Counted from the first letter of the stretch, positions 1 to 6,569 are shown. The stretch is DNA of 14,905 nucleotides from CAZKYP01 sp964556885 (GCA_964556885.1 CAZKYP010000071.1:1-14905); one strand, 5' to 3'. Program-made: numbers and translations. Notes: a model not told the origin generated them from the sequence alone.

Positions 1-1208
1 TCGAGGCGATGCGCGAGCTGGCCTACGAGGAAGGCCCGAACAGCAGTTGCTTCGTGGCCCTGACCTATATCCTCGAACCGAAAACATTGGGCGAGCAGAA
101 ATCCAAGGCCGCACAGCTTGGAATCAAGCAGCTTATGCAATGCGGGATCCAGCCGCATATCATCGCCTGCCGCGCAACCAGCCCCGCCACGCAAAAAGTC
201 CGTCAGAAAATCAGCGTTTACAGTAACGTCCCGTTCGAAAGGGTTATCAGCCTGCCGGATTCGGCAAGTATCTACATGATACCGGCGATGCTCAGAGAGG
301 TTAAGCTGGATTTTGAAGTTGCCAGGTTGCTAAAGATCGACGACAGACTCAACCTCGCAAACGAACGCAAGGCATGGGCAAAGTGGTGCGATTTCACGGA
401 CAAAATCGGTGCGGCCAAACGTAACATCACCATCGGTATAACCGGTAAATACACATCGGTCCGCGACAGCTACGCATCGATAATCAACGCCCTCGAACAC
501 GCTGGCATCGCGCTGGGCTGCGACGTCGATATAAAATGGATTGATACGAGCAATATCACCGACAGCAATGCAGCCAAAAGTCTCAAAGACGTCGACGGCA
601 TCATCGTACCGGGCGGCTTCGGCACCCGCGGCGCCGAGGGAAAAATCGCCTGTATAAAATACGCCCGGGAGAACGACCTGCCCTACCTCGGGCTGTGCTT
701 CGGCTTCCAGATGGCGGTTATAGAATTCGCACGCAACGTCTGTGGCCTGAAAAAAGCAACCAGCACAGAAATCGAGCCGGACTGCTCCGAGCTTAAGGTA
801 ATCGATATCCTGCCGGAGCAGAAAAAAATCGAGGGACTCGGCGGTAATATGCGGCTCGGCGGCAGGGACATCGAGATAAAACCGAACACCATCGCATGGA
901 AACTCTTAGGCAAGACAAATTCGGTTCGAATGAGATTCAGGCATCGTTATGAGGTCGATCCCCGCTATATAGAAGAACTGGAAAAGGCCGGACTTGTATT
1001 TTCAGGCAAAGCCCCGGACCAGCCGATAATGCAGATTCTTGAACTTCCGTCCCATCCGTATTTCATGGGTACCCAGGCGCATCCGTGCCTGACAAGTCGC
1101 CCGCTGCGTCCGCACCCGATGTTTACGGGACTTGTCGCCGCAGCGATGCAAAGACGCTACCCTAAGGAAGCCTCACACGATCCAATAGAAACCGCCCGGG
1201 TAGTGTAA
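1..1208 (+). CDS. pyrG: CTP synthase (glutamine-hydrolysing), 5'-truncated by window edge
   Basis: CTP synthase aminates UTP to CTP using ammonia from glutamine, in the cytoplasm. The frame is open from base 3 and the true start lies upstream: about 400 residues are visible, against roughly 545 in E. coli, so about 150 N-terminal residues are missing. The end of the amidoligase domain is seen first (SVYSNVP, the SIYMIP segment), then a linker, then a class I glutaminase domain with VPGGFGTRG, the nucleophile elbow GLCFGFQ (Cys at 696-698) and RHRYEVDP. The catalytic His follows at 1080-1082 in the motif QAHPCLTSRP. In the family this motif reads HPE, with Glu completing the Cys-His-Glu triad; here the Glu codon is TGC (1086-1088). 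The surrounding frame is intact, so this is a substitution, not a frameshift. It converges with the lipoprotein gene only 15 bases away and no terminator is visible. Family assignment is sure; glutaminase activity is uncertain. Confidence 0.96.
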   Translation, partial: EAMRELAYEEGPNSSCFVALTYILEPKTLGEQKSKAAQLGIKQLMQCGIQPHIIACRATSPATQKVRQKISVYSNVPFERVISLPDSASIYMIPAMLREVKLDFEVARLLKIDDRLNLANERKAWAKWCDFTDKIGAAKRNITIGITGKYTSVRDSYASIINALEHAGIALGCDVDIKWIDTSNITDSNAAKSLKDVDGIIVPGGFGTRGAEGKIACIKYARENDLPYLGLCFGFQMAVIEFARNVCGLKKATSTEIEPDCSELKVIDILPEQKKIEGLGGNMRLGGRDIEIKPNTIAWKLLGKTNSVRMRFRHRYEVDPRYIEELEKAGLVFSGKAPDQPIMQILELPSHPYFMGTQAHPCLTSRPLRPHPMFTGLVAAAMQRRYPKEASHDPIETARVV

Positions 1209-1223
1209 AATATACACAAAAAG

Positions 1224-1667
1224 TTATTGCTCCATTGAATCTTCTGGAGCCTCAGTACTTCGACTGTCAGTGGATTCTGCGGGTTCGGGGAAATTCCGGA
1301 ATTTTTCGACTTGCGCTTTGAGCTGCTTGTTTTCTTCACGCAATTTGTCATTACTTTCTAAAACGGCGTCAAGAACTCCCTTAACCTGCTCTCTTATATT
1401 TTTCTGGGCCTTCATCCTCCATGCCTCTTTTTCCTCCGTCATCCCGGCGAGAGCTTCCTTTTGCTGTTTCATCTCCTGCTCATGCTGCTTTTTTAATTCG
1501 TCGATTTGGTTGTTAAGCCGATCTACCTCCTTATTTAACGCAATGTTTTCAGCGGCTATCGCCCTGCTCTCCCTGAAAGTCGGAGGTTCCTGTTCGGCGC
1601 AACCCGCAACAAAGACAACTACAATGCCGATTGTCAAAATGAATATGTTTCGGACCGGTTTATACAT
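1224..1667 (-). CDS. small coiled-coil lipoprotein, function unknown
   Basis: A 147-residue protein that I do not recognise as a named family. It starts with a basic N-terminus (MYKPVR), a hydrophobic stretch at residues 8-21 and a lipobox VAGC with Cys23, so it is very probably a lipoprotein. Residues about 38-120 are rich in Glu, Lys, Gln and Leu with heptad-like spacing (ENIALNKEVDRLNNQIDELK and EENKQLKAQVEKF), which predicts a long coiled coil. The tail is acidic and rich in Ser, Thr and Pro. It lies 26 bases downstream of the MTA phosphorylase gene on the same strand, with an AAGG-type ribosome site just before the ATG, so the two are probably co-transcribed. A structural or envelope-tethering role is possible, but nothing in the sequence gives a function. 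Confidence 0.8.
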   Translation of the reverse strand: MYKPVRNIFILTIGIVVVFVAGCAEQEPPTFRESRAIAAENIALNKEVDRLNNQIDELKKQHEQEMKQQKEALAGMTEEKEAWRMKAQKNIREQVKGVLDAVLESNDKLREENKQLKAQVEKFRNFPEPAESTDSRSTEAPEDSMEQ

Positions 1668-1693
1668 GTGCCTTGCCCTTTCAAATACTTGAA

Positions 1694-2569
1694 CTACTCG
1701 AAAAGCACTTTCAATTTTTCCTTGTCGGTATTATCGATACAACTCTGGTCCGTCCAGACGGCCAGGTCGAGACTCTTCCTGCAGTGACAATCTTCACAGA
1801 CAATTTTCCTGTCACTCGATAAAACGGCCTTAATCAGCTCAAGACAATTGTCCGTGGCCATTTTCAAATTGCTGATTATCTCTTGAAGTAATGTCTGTTT
1901 ATCCTTACTTTCCTCATGCGGCTTCCAACAGTCATAATCGCTTGCCAGGGCAACGAGGCCATAGCAGATTTGCGCTTCCCTTGCCAGTTTCGCCTCCGGC
2001 ATAGCGGTCATACCTATTAAATCGGCTCCCCAGCTTTTGTGCATAAGTGATTCGGCCCGTGTTGAAAACTGCGGCCCTTCCATACAAACGTATGTGCCCT
2101 TTGGATGGGTTTTGGTTTTCAGTTTTGTTGCCACATCGACCAATATCTTCCGGACTCGGCCGCAGGTAGGCTCGGTCATTTCGCAATGAACGGCGCCGTA
2201 ACCGCCGAAAAAACTATTCGTCCTCTTAAATGTCTTGTCGATAAACTGATCGACAACTACCAGATCTCCGGGAGCAACCCGGTCCTGAAGCGAGCCGACC
2301 GCCCCACTGCTTATCACGGTATGCACGCCGAGCTTTTTCAGGGCAAAGATATTGGCGGCCGACGGCACCTCGCCGGGCGAAAGTTTATGACCTTCGCCGT
2401 GACGATTTATAAATGCGATCTGTCTTTCGCCGAAACTTCCGATAATAACGGGCATGCTCGGCCTGCCGAAAGGCGTATCAACAGCCTGTTCCCGGGTATC
2501 CGTCATACATTCGCGGAGGGCGTCACCCAGACCGGTTCCGCCGATAATTCCGACAAGTTCTTCTGTCAT
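1694..2569 (-). CDS. mtnP: S-methyl-5'-thioadenosine phosphorylase (PNP/MTAP family 2)
   Basis: A 291-residue trimeric-type nucleoside phosphorylase. It should cleave methylthioadenosine with phosphate to adenine and methylthioribose 1-phosphate, recycling the by-product of polyamine synthesis from SAM. Visible motifs are IIGGTGLG near the N-terminus (phosphate loop), NRHGEGH at 55-61, SSGAVGSL at 88-94, MEGPQFSTRAES at 163-174 and ASDYDCWKPHEE at 209-220. The Asp pair of DYDCW is the adenine-type base-recognition motif of MTAP, which favours MTA over guanosine or inosine; a broader purine phosphorylase remains possible. The C-terminus has a Cys cluster (Cys258, Cys261, Cys263), as I recall from other bacterial members. 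The start is supported by AAGGA and GAAGG runs just upstream of the ATG. metK lies about 4 kb away in another transcription unit. Confidence 0.92.
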   Translation of the reverse strand: MTEELVGIIGGTGLGDALRECMTDTREQAVDTPFGRPSMPVIIGSFGERQIAFINRHGEGHKLSPGEVPSAANIFALKKLGVHTVISSGAVGSLQDRVAPGDLVVVDQFIDKTFKRTNSFFGGYGAVHCEMTEPTCGRVRKILVDVATKLKTKTHPKGTYVCMEGPQFSTRAESLMHKSWGADLIGMTAMPEAKLAREAQICYGLVALASDYDCWKPHEESKDKQTLLQEIISNLKMATDNCLELIKAVLSSDRKIVCEDCHCRKSLDLAVWTDQSCIDNTDKEKLKVLFE

Positions 2570-2602
2570 AACCTTCGTCCTTATAGAACCAATAACGCCA
2601 CA

Positions 2603-2631
2603 ATACTAATCACCCCTTCGGTCAATTACAA
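2603..2631 (-). promoter_or_regulatory. candidate promoter for mtnP and the lipoprotein gene
   Basis: On the minus strand, TTGTAA (2626-2631) and TAGTAT (2603-2608) are separated by exactly 17 bases, about 35 bases upstream of the mtnP ATG. Each hexamer matches the sigma-70 consensus at four of six positions. This is a weak call resting on spacing and position only. Confidence 0.35.
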
Positions 2632-2799
2632 GGTTTTTCATTGAAGCATAATTACATCAACACCTGAATATACAAAAAACTTTCAACCTGCTGTGATTTA
2701 ATAATTTCAATTAAGTCCGGGAATTATTACACATTGAATCCAAAACGAGCGCTTTCAAAAGGTATTTCAAATTCCCGACAATGTCACTCACAAAAACTC

Positions 2800-2828
2800 T
2801 TGACTTTTGTTGTCTGATATGATATTCT
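2800..2828 (+). promoter_or_regulatory. sigma-70-type promoter for the PEP-CTERM gene
   Basis: TTGACT (2800-2805), a 17-base spacer, then TATTCT (2823-2828). An overlapping TGATATGAT (2815-2823) could serve as an extended -10 element instead. Either choice gives a 5' leader of about 140-150 bases before the ATG at 2979. The predicted start of transcription falls at the left edge of the palindrome at 2834-2855. Confidence 0.55.
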
Positions 2829-2833
2829 AATTC

Positions 2834-2855
2834 TATTAATCGGGGGTGATTAATA
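2834..2855. promoter_or_regulatory. perfect palindrome at the predicted +1; operator or 5' hairpin
   Basis: TATTAATC (2834-2841) and GATTAATA (2848-2855) form an 8-bp perfect inverted repeat around GGGGGT. It sits immediately after the -10 hexamer of the PEP-CTERM promoter, so it could be a repressor site or a hairpin at the mRNA 5' end. The right half, GGGGTGATTAATA, recurs with one change (GGGGTGATTAGTA) on the minus strand inside the candidate mtnP promoter spacer. Confidence 0.4.
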
Positions 2856-2978
2856 CCTAAACTGGGGCGTGTTAATTCCCATCCTGAATCGAAGGCATAA
2901 TTTTCTGTACGTGTATATAGATTTGAAAGTCGATTCTTTTTTGTAGAAACAACCAACATTTTTGAGGGGAGAAGCAAG

Positions 2979-3665
2979 ATGAGAAAACAACTACTGACCA
3001 GTGTTATCGTTACAATACTTTTGAGCTTGAGCACAGCTTCAATCGCGGGACCAACAATTTCATTACAACCCGGAGAATATCAGGCCGGATGGGGCGGCGA
3101 GTTCGTAGCCACCGTCCAATCTGAAGGTATCACGGGCTATGACGTCGGCGATACATTTATAAGCTTCTGTCTGGAAAAAAACGAAAACTTTCGTTTCGGC
3201 AGAACATATTATGTAGTCGTAAACGATAAATCAGTATGCGGCGGCATAGGCGGCGGTTCTCCGGATCCGCTCGATTCAAGAACGGCCTGGCTCTATAACG
3301 AGTTTGTCGAAGGTACGCTTACAGGCTACGATTACGATGACACCGGCATCGGACGTGAAGTTTCGGCCGACGCTCTGCAGAACGCAATCTGGTATCTTGA
3401 AAACGAGATATGCTACCTACACAGCAACAGCCTTGCATATCAGTTCGTCCAGATGGCAAACACAAGTGACTGGTATCAAAACGGCTATATAGGTGACGTC
3501 CGCGTACTGAATATGTACGAGAACGCCAACCTTACAGGATATGCACAGGACCAAATCGTCCGAATCGGCGGCGGCACTGCAGTCGTTCCGGCTCCCGGTG
3601 CAATTTCACTGGCTGGAATAGGGGCAGCGCTGGTAGGCTGGATACGAAGACGAAGAACAATGTAA
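2979..3665 (+). CDS. PEP-CTERM-type exported surface protein with thioester-domain-like region
   Basis: A 228-residue exported protein. Residues 1-23 form a signal peptide (MRKQ, then a hydrophobic core, with likely cleavage after SIA). The last 26 residues carry a PEP-CTERM-like sorting tail: VPAPGA at about 203-208, a hydrophobic helix containing GIGAALVGW, then RRRR. In such proteins the tail is removed by an exosortase after export. Between them, FCLEKNE (Cys64), DPLDSRTAWLY (96-106) and LQNAIWYLE (Gln134) form a pattern common in PEP-CTERM proteins and resembling the Cys and Gln motifs of thioester (TQXA) domains of Gram-positive adhesins. Two further Cys occur at 87 and 145. The start is well supported by GAGGGGAG upstream of the ATG. 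The gene is monocistronic, with its own promoter and terminator. No exosortase gene is in the window, and the ligand or role is unknown. Confidence 0.85.
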   Translation: MRKQLLTSVIVTILLSLSTASIAGPTISLQPGEYQAGWGGEFVATVQSEGITGYDVGDTFISFCLEKNENFRFGRTYYVVVNDKSVCGGIGGGSPDPLDSRTAWLYNEFVEGTLTGYDYDDTGIGREVSADALQNAIWYLENEICYLHSNSLAYQFVQMANTSDWYQNGYIGDVRVLNMYENANLTGYAQDQIVRIGGGTAVVPAPGAISLAGIGAALVGWIRRRRTM

Positions 3666-3692
3666 AACTACCCACAAGGAACAAGATACAGG

Positions 3693-3734
3693 AAGCCACG
3701 GGTCTCGCGGGAAGCGGGGCTCGCGGCTTTTTTT
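3693..3734 (+). terminator. intrinsic terminator of the PEP-CTERM gene
   Basis: AAGCC (3693-3697) pairs with GGCTT, and after one mismatch the inner arms CGGGTCTCG and CGGGGCTCG continue the stem through G-C pairs and G-U wobbles around a short loop. A run of seven T residues (3728-3734) follows. It lies about 30 bases after the stop codon. Confidence 0.85.
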
Positions 3735-3811
3735 ATTTATAAGAAGTGGTTGTTATAGATTCATTCCAAATGCCGGGAAAATCCAAACTAAAAATCCACT
3801 TAAAAGTTGTG

Positions 3812-3817
3812 TATAAT
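3812..3817 (+). promoter_or_regulatory. -10 element of a probable leaderless queG promoter
   Basis: A perfect TATAAT ends seven bases before the queG ATG at 3825, so transcription would start at or next to the A of the start codon. There is no Shine-Dalgarno sequence in front of this ATG. A convincing -35 hexamer is not visible at 16-18 bases; the upstream bases are only A-rich. Confidence 0.5.
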
Positions 3818-3824
3818 CATTCGT

Positions 3825-4817
3825 ATGAGTCTGGCTCAGGAAATCAAAGATAAAGCAATAGAACTCGGTTTCGACCTGGCAGGTATTACCGATGCTTCAC
3901 CTATAGACACCGGGCAGGTTGAATTTTTTAACGCATGGCTGAAATCAGGCTTCGCCGGACAAATGGACTCGATGCACAGAAATCCGGACAAACGCTTTAA
4001 TCCCGCCGCACTTCTGGAAGATGCACGGTCAGTTATCGTTGTCGGCCTGAATTTCAATCCGCCTAAACAGCAATCGGATCTTCCTGATCCCAACGAACCG
4101 ACAGGCAAGGTCGCACCCTATGCCAGGTACGAAGATTATCATACGTTCATAAAAGAGAAATTAATAGAGATTGCGGATTTCATTACTTCCGTCGCCAAAC
4201 AGGATGTTAGATTCAAAATCTGCGTCGACTCGGTCCCTCTGGCCGAACGGGCATTAGCCGTCAGGGCCGGTCTGGGATTCATCGGCAAAAACCACATGCT
4301 TATCAATCCGGAATTCGGATGCCAGATTTTTCTCGGCGAGATAATAACAAACCTGAAATTAGAAACAGATGTGCCAATAGCGGCCGATTGTTCGAATTGT
4401 CATAAGTGCGTTGATGCCTGTCCCACCGGGGCATTGAAAGCCGACGGCCGGTTCGACACGAGCAGGTGCATTAATTACCTGACAATAGAGCACAAAGGCC
4501 CGATACCAACCGAGCTTGCAGTAAAAATCGGAGACAAGCTCTTCGGCTGCGACGAATGTATTCTCGTATGTCCCTACCAGAAAGATGCTCCAACATACAG
4601 GAACAAGCAATTCAAATTTTACAGTGACAGGGCAAGAATTGGTCTTAGGGAAATTCTCGATTTAAGCCGGGAATCGTTCGATGCTGTATTTTCCGATTCC
4701 GTGATAAAACGTTTAGGACTTGACAGACTCAAGAGAAACGCCAAAATCTGCCTAACGAATATAAAACAAAACAGAAAAGGGAAATCAACGCGCAACAAGA
4801 AGACCAAAACACCATGA
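3825..4817 (+). CDS. queG: epoxyqueuosine reductase QueG (short form)
   Basis: QueG reduces epoxyqueuosine to queuosine in the wobble position of GUN tRNAs, using cobalamin and two [4Fe-4S] clusters. The catalytic-Asp region VDSVPLAERALAVRAGLGFIG (Asp135) is intact, as is KNHMLINPEFG. The first cluster motif is CSNCHKCVDACPTGA (Cys189, 192, 195, 199); the second group is Cys215 plus GCDECILVCP (Cys242, 245, 249). At 330 residues it is shorter than the 379-residue E. coli protein, ending after a short basic tail instead of a longer C-terminal repeat region. I chose the ATG at 3825 over an in-frame TTG at 3807: the six extra residues (MCIIIR) do not resemble the family, and the TTG overlaps the region just upstream of a perfect TATAAT. 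The stop overlaps the next gene's start (ATGA). This is a confident assignment. Confidence 0.95.
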   Translation: MSLAQEIKDKAIELGFDLAGITDASPIDTGQVEFFNAWLKSGFAGQMDSMHRNPDKRFNPAALLEDARSVIVVGLNFNPPKQQSDLPDPNEPTGKVAPYARYEDYHTFIKEKLIEIADFITSVAKQDVRFKICVDSVPLAERALAVRAGLGFIGKNHMLINPEFGCQIFLGEIITNLKLETDVPIAADCSNCHKCVDACPTGALKADGRFDTSRCINYLTIEHKGPIPTELAVKIGDKLFGCDECILVCPYQKDAPTYRNKQFKFYSDRARIGLREILDLSRESFDAVFSDSVIKRLGLDRLKRNAKICLTNIKQNRKGKSTRNKKTKTP

Positions 4818-5827
4818 AACCGCATGTTTTAACATCGCCGAGAATCAAAGCAATCCTTGAAGTTGCGGCGGGCTTGTTTTTAATCCTGGGATATATATGG
4901 CTTGTCTACCCATCGTATAAAAAGTACTGGCTTCACGGCATTTTCATCGCATCGATTGTCGGCCTGCTGGTTTGGTCCAGGCGCAGCCGCAGAGAAACCG
5001 ACCGCGAGATCGGATTCAGACTGGACAACTGGGCTGCTTCGGCGAAAATCCTGTTTCCGGTAACATTTGTGTCATTGTTTGTACTTATTCTCGTAAGATG
5101 TTTGTTCTATTCGGCGGACTTTCATTTCTTACGCGAGCGCACCTTCTGGTTTCAGCTCGTTCAATATCCATTCTGGGCGTTGCTCCAGCAGTACATCATT
5201 CTCGCATTCTTTTTTCGCCGTTTCAGAGAAGTTTTCTCGCCTTACCCGTCCCTTGCAATGTTCGCTGCGGCCGCAACATTTGCCGCATTCCATATACCCA
5301 ACCCGGCACTGATACTCGCCACATTTTTTGGAGGTTTGTTCTGGTCGTGGGTATATCATAAGTATCCGAACCTGTTTACCATCGCAATATCTCACGCGAT
5401 ATTCGGGGCGGTATGCTGCAACATCGTATCGGTTTATACCGTGACCGGGCCGTTCGCCGACATCAGGTGGAGCAAGGAGCATCCGATAGATTATGCTATC
5501 TGCACGGTAAACGGGGAAGAATTCAGCCATAAGGGTGTCTTGACCGTCTCAAAGTCAAACACCAACTCCATTGTTGTCGAGGGATGGGCGAAAGCAAGCA
5601 ACGGGCAAGCCGAGAATGTCTACGTAAGACTCGGCCGCCGCTATTATTTAGCCTCCTACCATTCAGATTCGTATAAATCGCCATACGGCAAGGACGGCTT
5701 CCACGCCGAGATTCCTATATCGAACCTGCGGCCCGGCCATTATCGCCTGTCCATAAAGGTTTCCGTCAAGGACAGGTTCTTCTACCATTATCCCAGCAGA
5801 AGAATGTGGATAAAAATCCAACAATAA
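4814..5827 (+). CDS. CPBP-like membrane protein with diverged protease motif and C-terminal beta domain
   Basis: A 337-residue multi-pass membrane protein, translationally coupled to queG by a 4-base ATGA overlap. Hydrophobic segments lie near residues 13-32, 38-54, 79-99, 113-135, 147-160, 164-180 and 187-208. Residues about 115-205 have the layout of a CPBP (CAAX-type, Abi) intramembrane protease: FAAFH gives FxxxH with His160, and SHAIFG gives the third motif with His194. The first motif, normally EExxxR, is instead LLQQYIILAFFFRR (Gln125-Gln126), lacking both glutamates and the spaced Arg. From about 225 to the end, a soluble domain rich in predicted beta strands (VVEGWAKA, VYVRLGRRYY, GFHAEIPI, HYRLSIKV) follows; its side of the membrane is not clear. 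It may be an inactive or altered member. The pairing with queG suggests co-expression only, not a shared function. Confidence 0.65.
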   Translation: MKPHVLTSPRIKAILEVAAGLFLILGYIWLVYPSYKKYWLHGIFIASIVGLLVWSRRSRRETDREIGFRLDNWAASAKILFPVTFVSLFVLILVRCLFYSADFHFLRERTFWFQLVQYPFWALLQQYIILAFFFRRFREVFSPYPSLAMFAAAATFAAFHIPNPALILATFFGGLFWSWVYHKYPNLFTIAISHAIFGAVCCNIVSVYTVTGPFADIRWSKEHPIDYAICTVNGEEFSHKGVLTVSKSNTNSIVVEGWAKASNGQAENVYVRLGRRYYLASYHSDSYKSPYGKDGFHAEIPISNLRPGHYRLSIKVSVKDRFFYHYPSRRMWIKIQQ

Positions 5828-5836
5828 AAATTTGAT

Positions 5837-6403
5837 TCAAATATTGTGTGGCGTATCCGGATTTTCCTCATCGGATTGCCAATTGGCGGGATTGTTTGCG
5901 ATATATTGGTGAAAATGATTCAGTTCTTTTTCGTTGCGGATAATGTGTTCGTAATAATTACGCTGCCACAACTTTTTAAAAAACGGTTTCCAACTATTCC
6001 GCCTGACACCACGAATGTATTGATTCGTTGTCATTGTCTTAAACCAATTTACAACGTCACCAACCGTAGGGGCAACCCTGTGTGGTTGCCCTGATTCGCT
6101 ACGGTCATCAGGGCGGCCACATGGGGCCGCCCCTACAATTATGATTCCATGAAAATGATTGGGCATGACAACATACTCATCGATTTGCACGTTAGGAAAT
6201 TTATCGGCCAATTTCTTCCACCATGCCTCTGTCATTAATCCGGCTTTATTCAATTGCATCCGGCCTTTCATTATCTCTCCGAACAGGCATAACCGGTTCT
6301 GTGTACAGATTGTAACGAAATACCAGCCCTCCTGTGAATAATCATAGCAAGGCAGACGTATTGAACGGCGATGATGAATATTTGGGTCGTACTCGCTGGA
6401 CAT
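5837..6403 (-). CDS. REP-associated tyrosine transposase (RAYT, Y1/HUH family)
   Basis: A 188-residue single-strand DNA transposase of the IS200-like Y1 family, of the domesticated type that acts on REP palindromes. The N-terminal RRSIRLPCYDY and GWYFVTICTQNR, the metal-binding HUH motif in MPNHFHG (His83, His85), GDVVNWFKTMTT, and the nucleophile region WQRNYYEHIIRNE (Tyr150 or Tyr151) are all present, so it looks intact. Residues about 90-113 (AAPCGRPDD, then GQPHRVAPT) are encoded by a REP pair at 6066-6136 lying within the frame. I start at the ATG at 6403 because family similarity begins there; an in-frame ATG at 6451 would add 16 residues that do not look conserved. A TATAAT ends six bases upstream and no Shine-Dalgarno is seen, so the mRNA may be leaderless. 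A second REP pair lies upstream at 6452-6541. Confidence 0.9.
   Translation of the reverse strand: MSSEYDPNIHHRRSIRLPCYDYSQEGWYFVTICTQNRLCLFGEIMKGRMQLNKAGLMTEAWWKKLADKFPNVQIDEYVVMPNHFHGIIIVGAAPCGRPDDRSESGQPHRVAPTVGDVVNWFKTMTTNQYIRGVRRNSWKPFFKKLWQRNYYEHIIRNEKELNHFHQYIANNPANWQSDEENPDTPHNI
6066..6136. repeat. REP pair (BIME-like) inside the RAYT coding region
   Basis: Two palindromes in mirror orientation, beginning GTAGGGGC and ending GCCCCTAC. The first is GGGCAACC (6070-6077) / GGTTGCCC (6084-6091), with loop CTGTGT. The second is GGGCGGCC (6111-6118) / GGCCGCCC (6125-6132), with loop ACATGG. The element is 71 bases long, lies entirely inside the transposase frame and keeps it open. Confidence 0.9.
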
Positions 6404-6409
6404 AAATTG

Positions 6410-6437
6410 ATTATATAGGAAGTCGCCAAACCCGCAA
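6410..6437 (-). promoter_or_regulatory. probable leaderless promoter of the RAYT gene
   Basis: On the minus strand, TTGCGG (6432-6437) and a perfect TATAAT (6410-6415) are separated by 16 bases. The -10 element ends six bases before the ATG at 6403, so the start of transcription would coincide with the start codon. Confidence 0.5.
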
Positions 6438-6451
6438 AACATTTTTTGCAC

Positions 6452-6541
6452 GCAGGGGCAACCCCATGTGGCACTGTAAGGCGTCCTCTATGGGATTGCC
6501 CTAATTAAACAATCAGGACGCCCACATGGGGCCGCCCCTAC
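6452..6541. repeat. second REP pair between metK and the RAYT gene
   Basis: The right palindrome (6516-6541, ACGCCCACATGGGGCCGCC core) matches 24 of 26 bases of the right half of the copy at 6066-6136 and ends in the same GCCCCTAC. The left half begins GCAGGGGCAACCCCATGTGG, but its closing arm is displaced: GGGCAACCCCAT (6456-6467) pairs with ATGGGATTGCCC (6490-6501), with one mismatch and a 22-base loop. A further inverted pair, GGCGTCC (6480-6486) and GGACGCC (6516-6522), links the halves. The element fills most of the 166-base gap after metK and may act as its 3' boundary, since no T-run terminator is seen there. Confidence 0.85.
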
Positions 6542-6569
6542 ATAGAATTTATTCTAACAGAAATGCAGG

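Noticed and set aside
1086..1208. Frameshift as the cause of the altered HPE motif in CTP synthase
   Set aside because: Residues after the altered Cys (TSRP, HPMFTGLVAAAMQ) still align with the family in the same frame through to the stop codon, so a simple substitution is the better reading.
2711..3034. Minus-strand 107-residue reading frame with a hydrophobic start
   Set aside because: It overlaps the promoter, palindrome, leader and first codons of the well-supported PEP-CTERM gene. Its hydrophobic N-terminus is the antisense of that gene's signal-peptide region, and no family is recognisable.
5837..6541. Complete IS200/IS605-type insertion sequence
   Set aside because: The protein is of the RAYT type, there is no tnpB-like partner, and no matching end is found after the gene's 3' end; the palindromes are REP units, one of them inside the gene.
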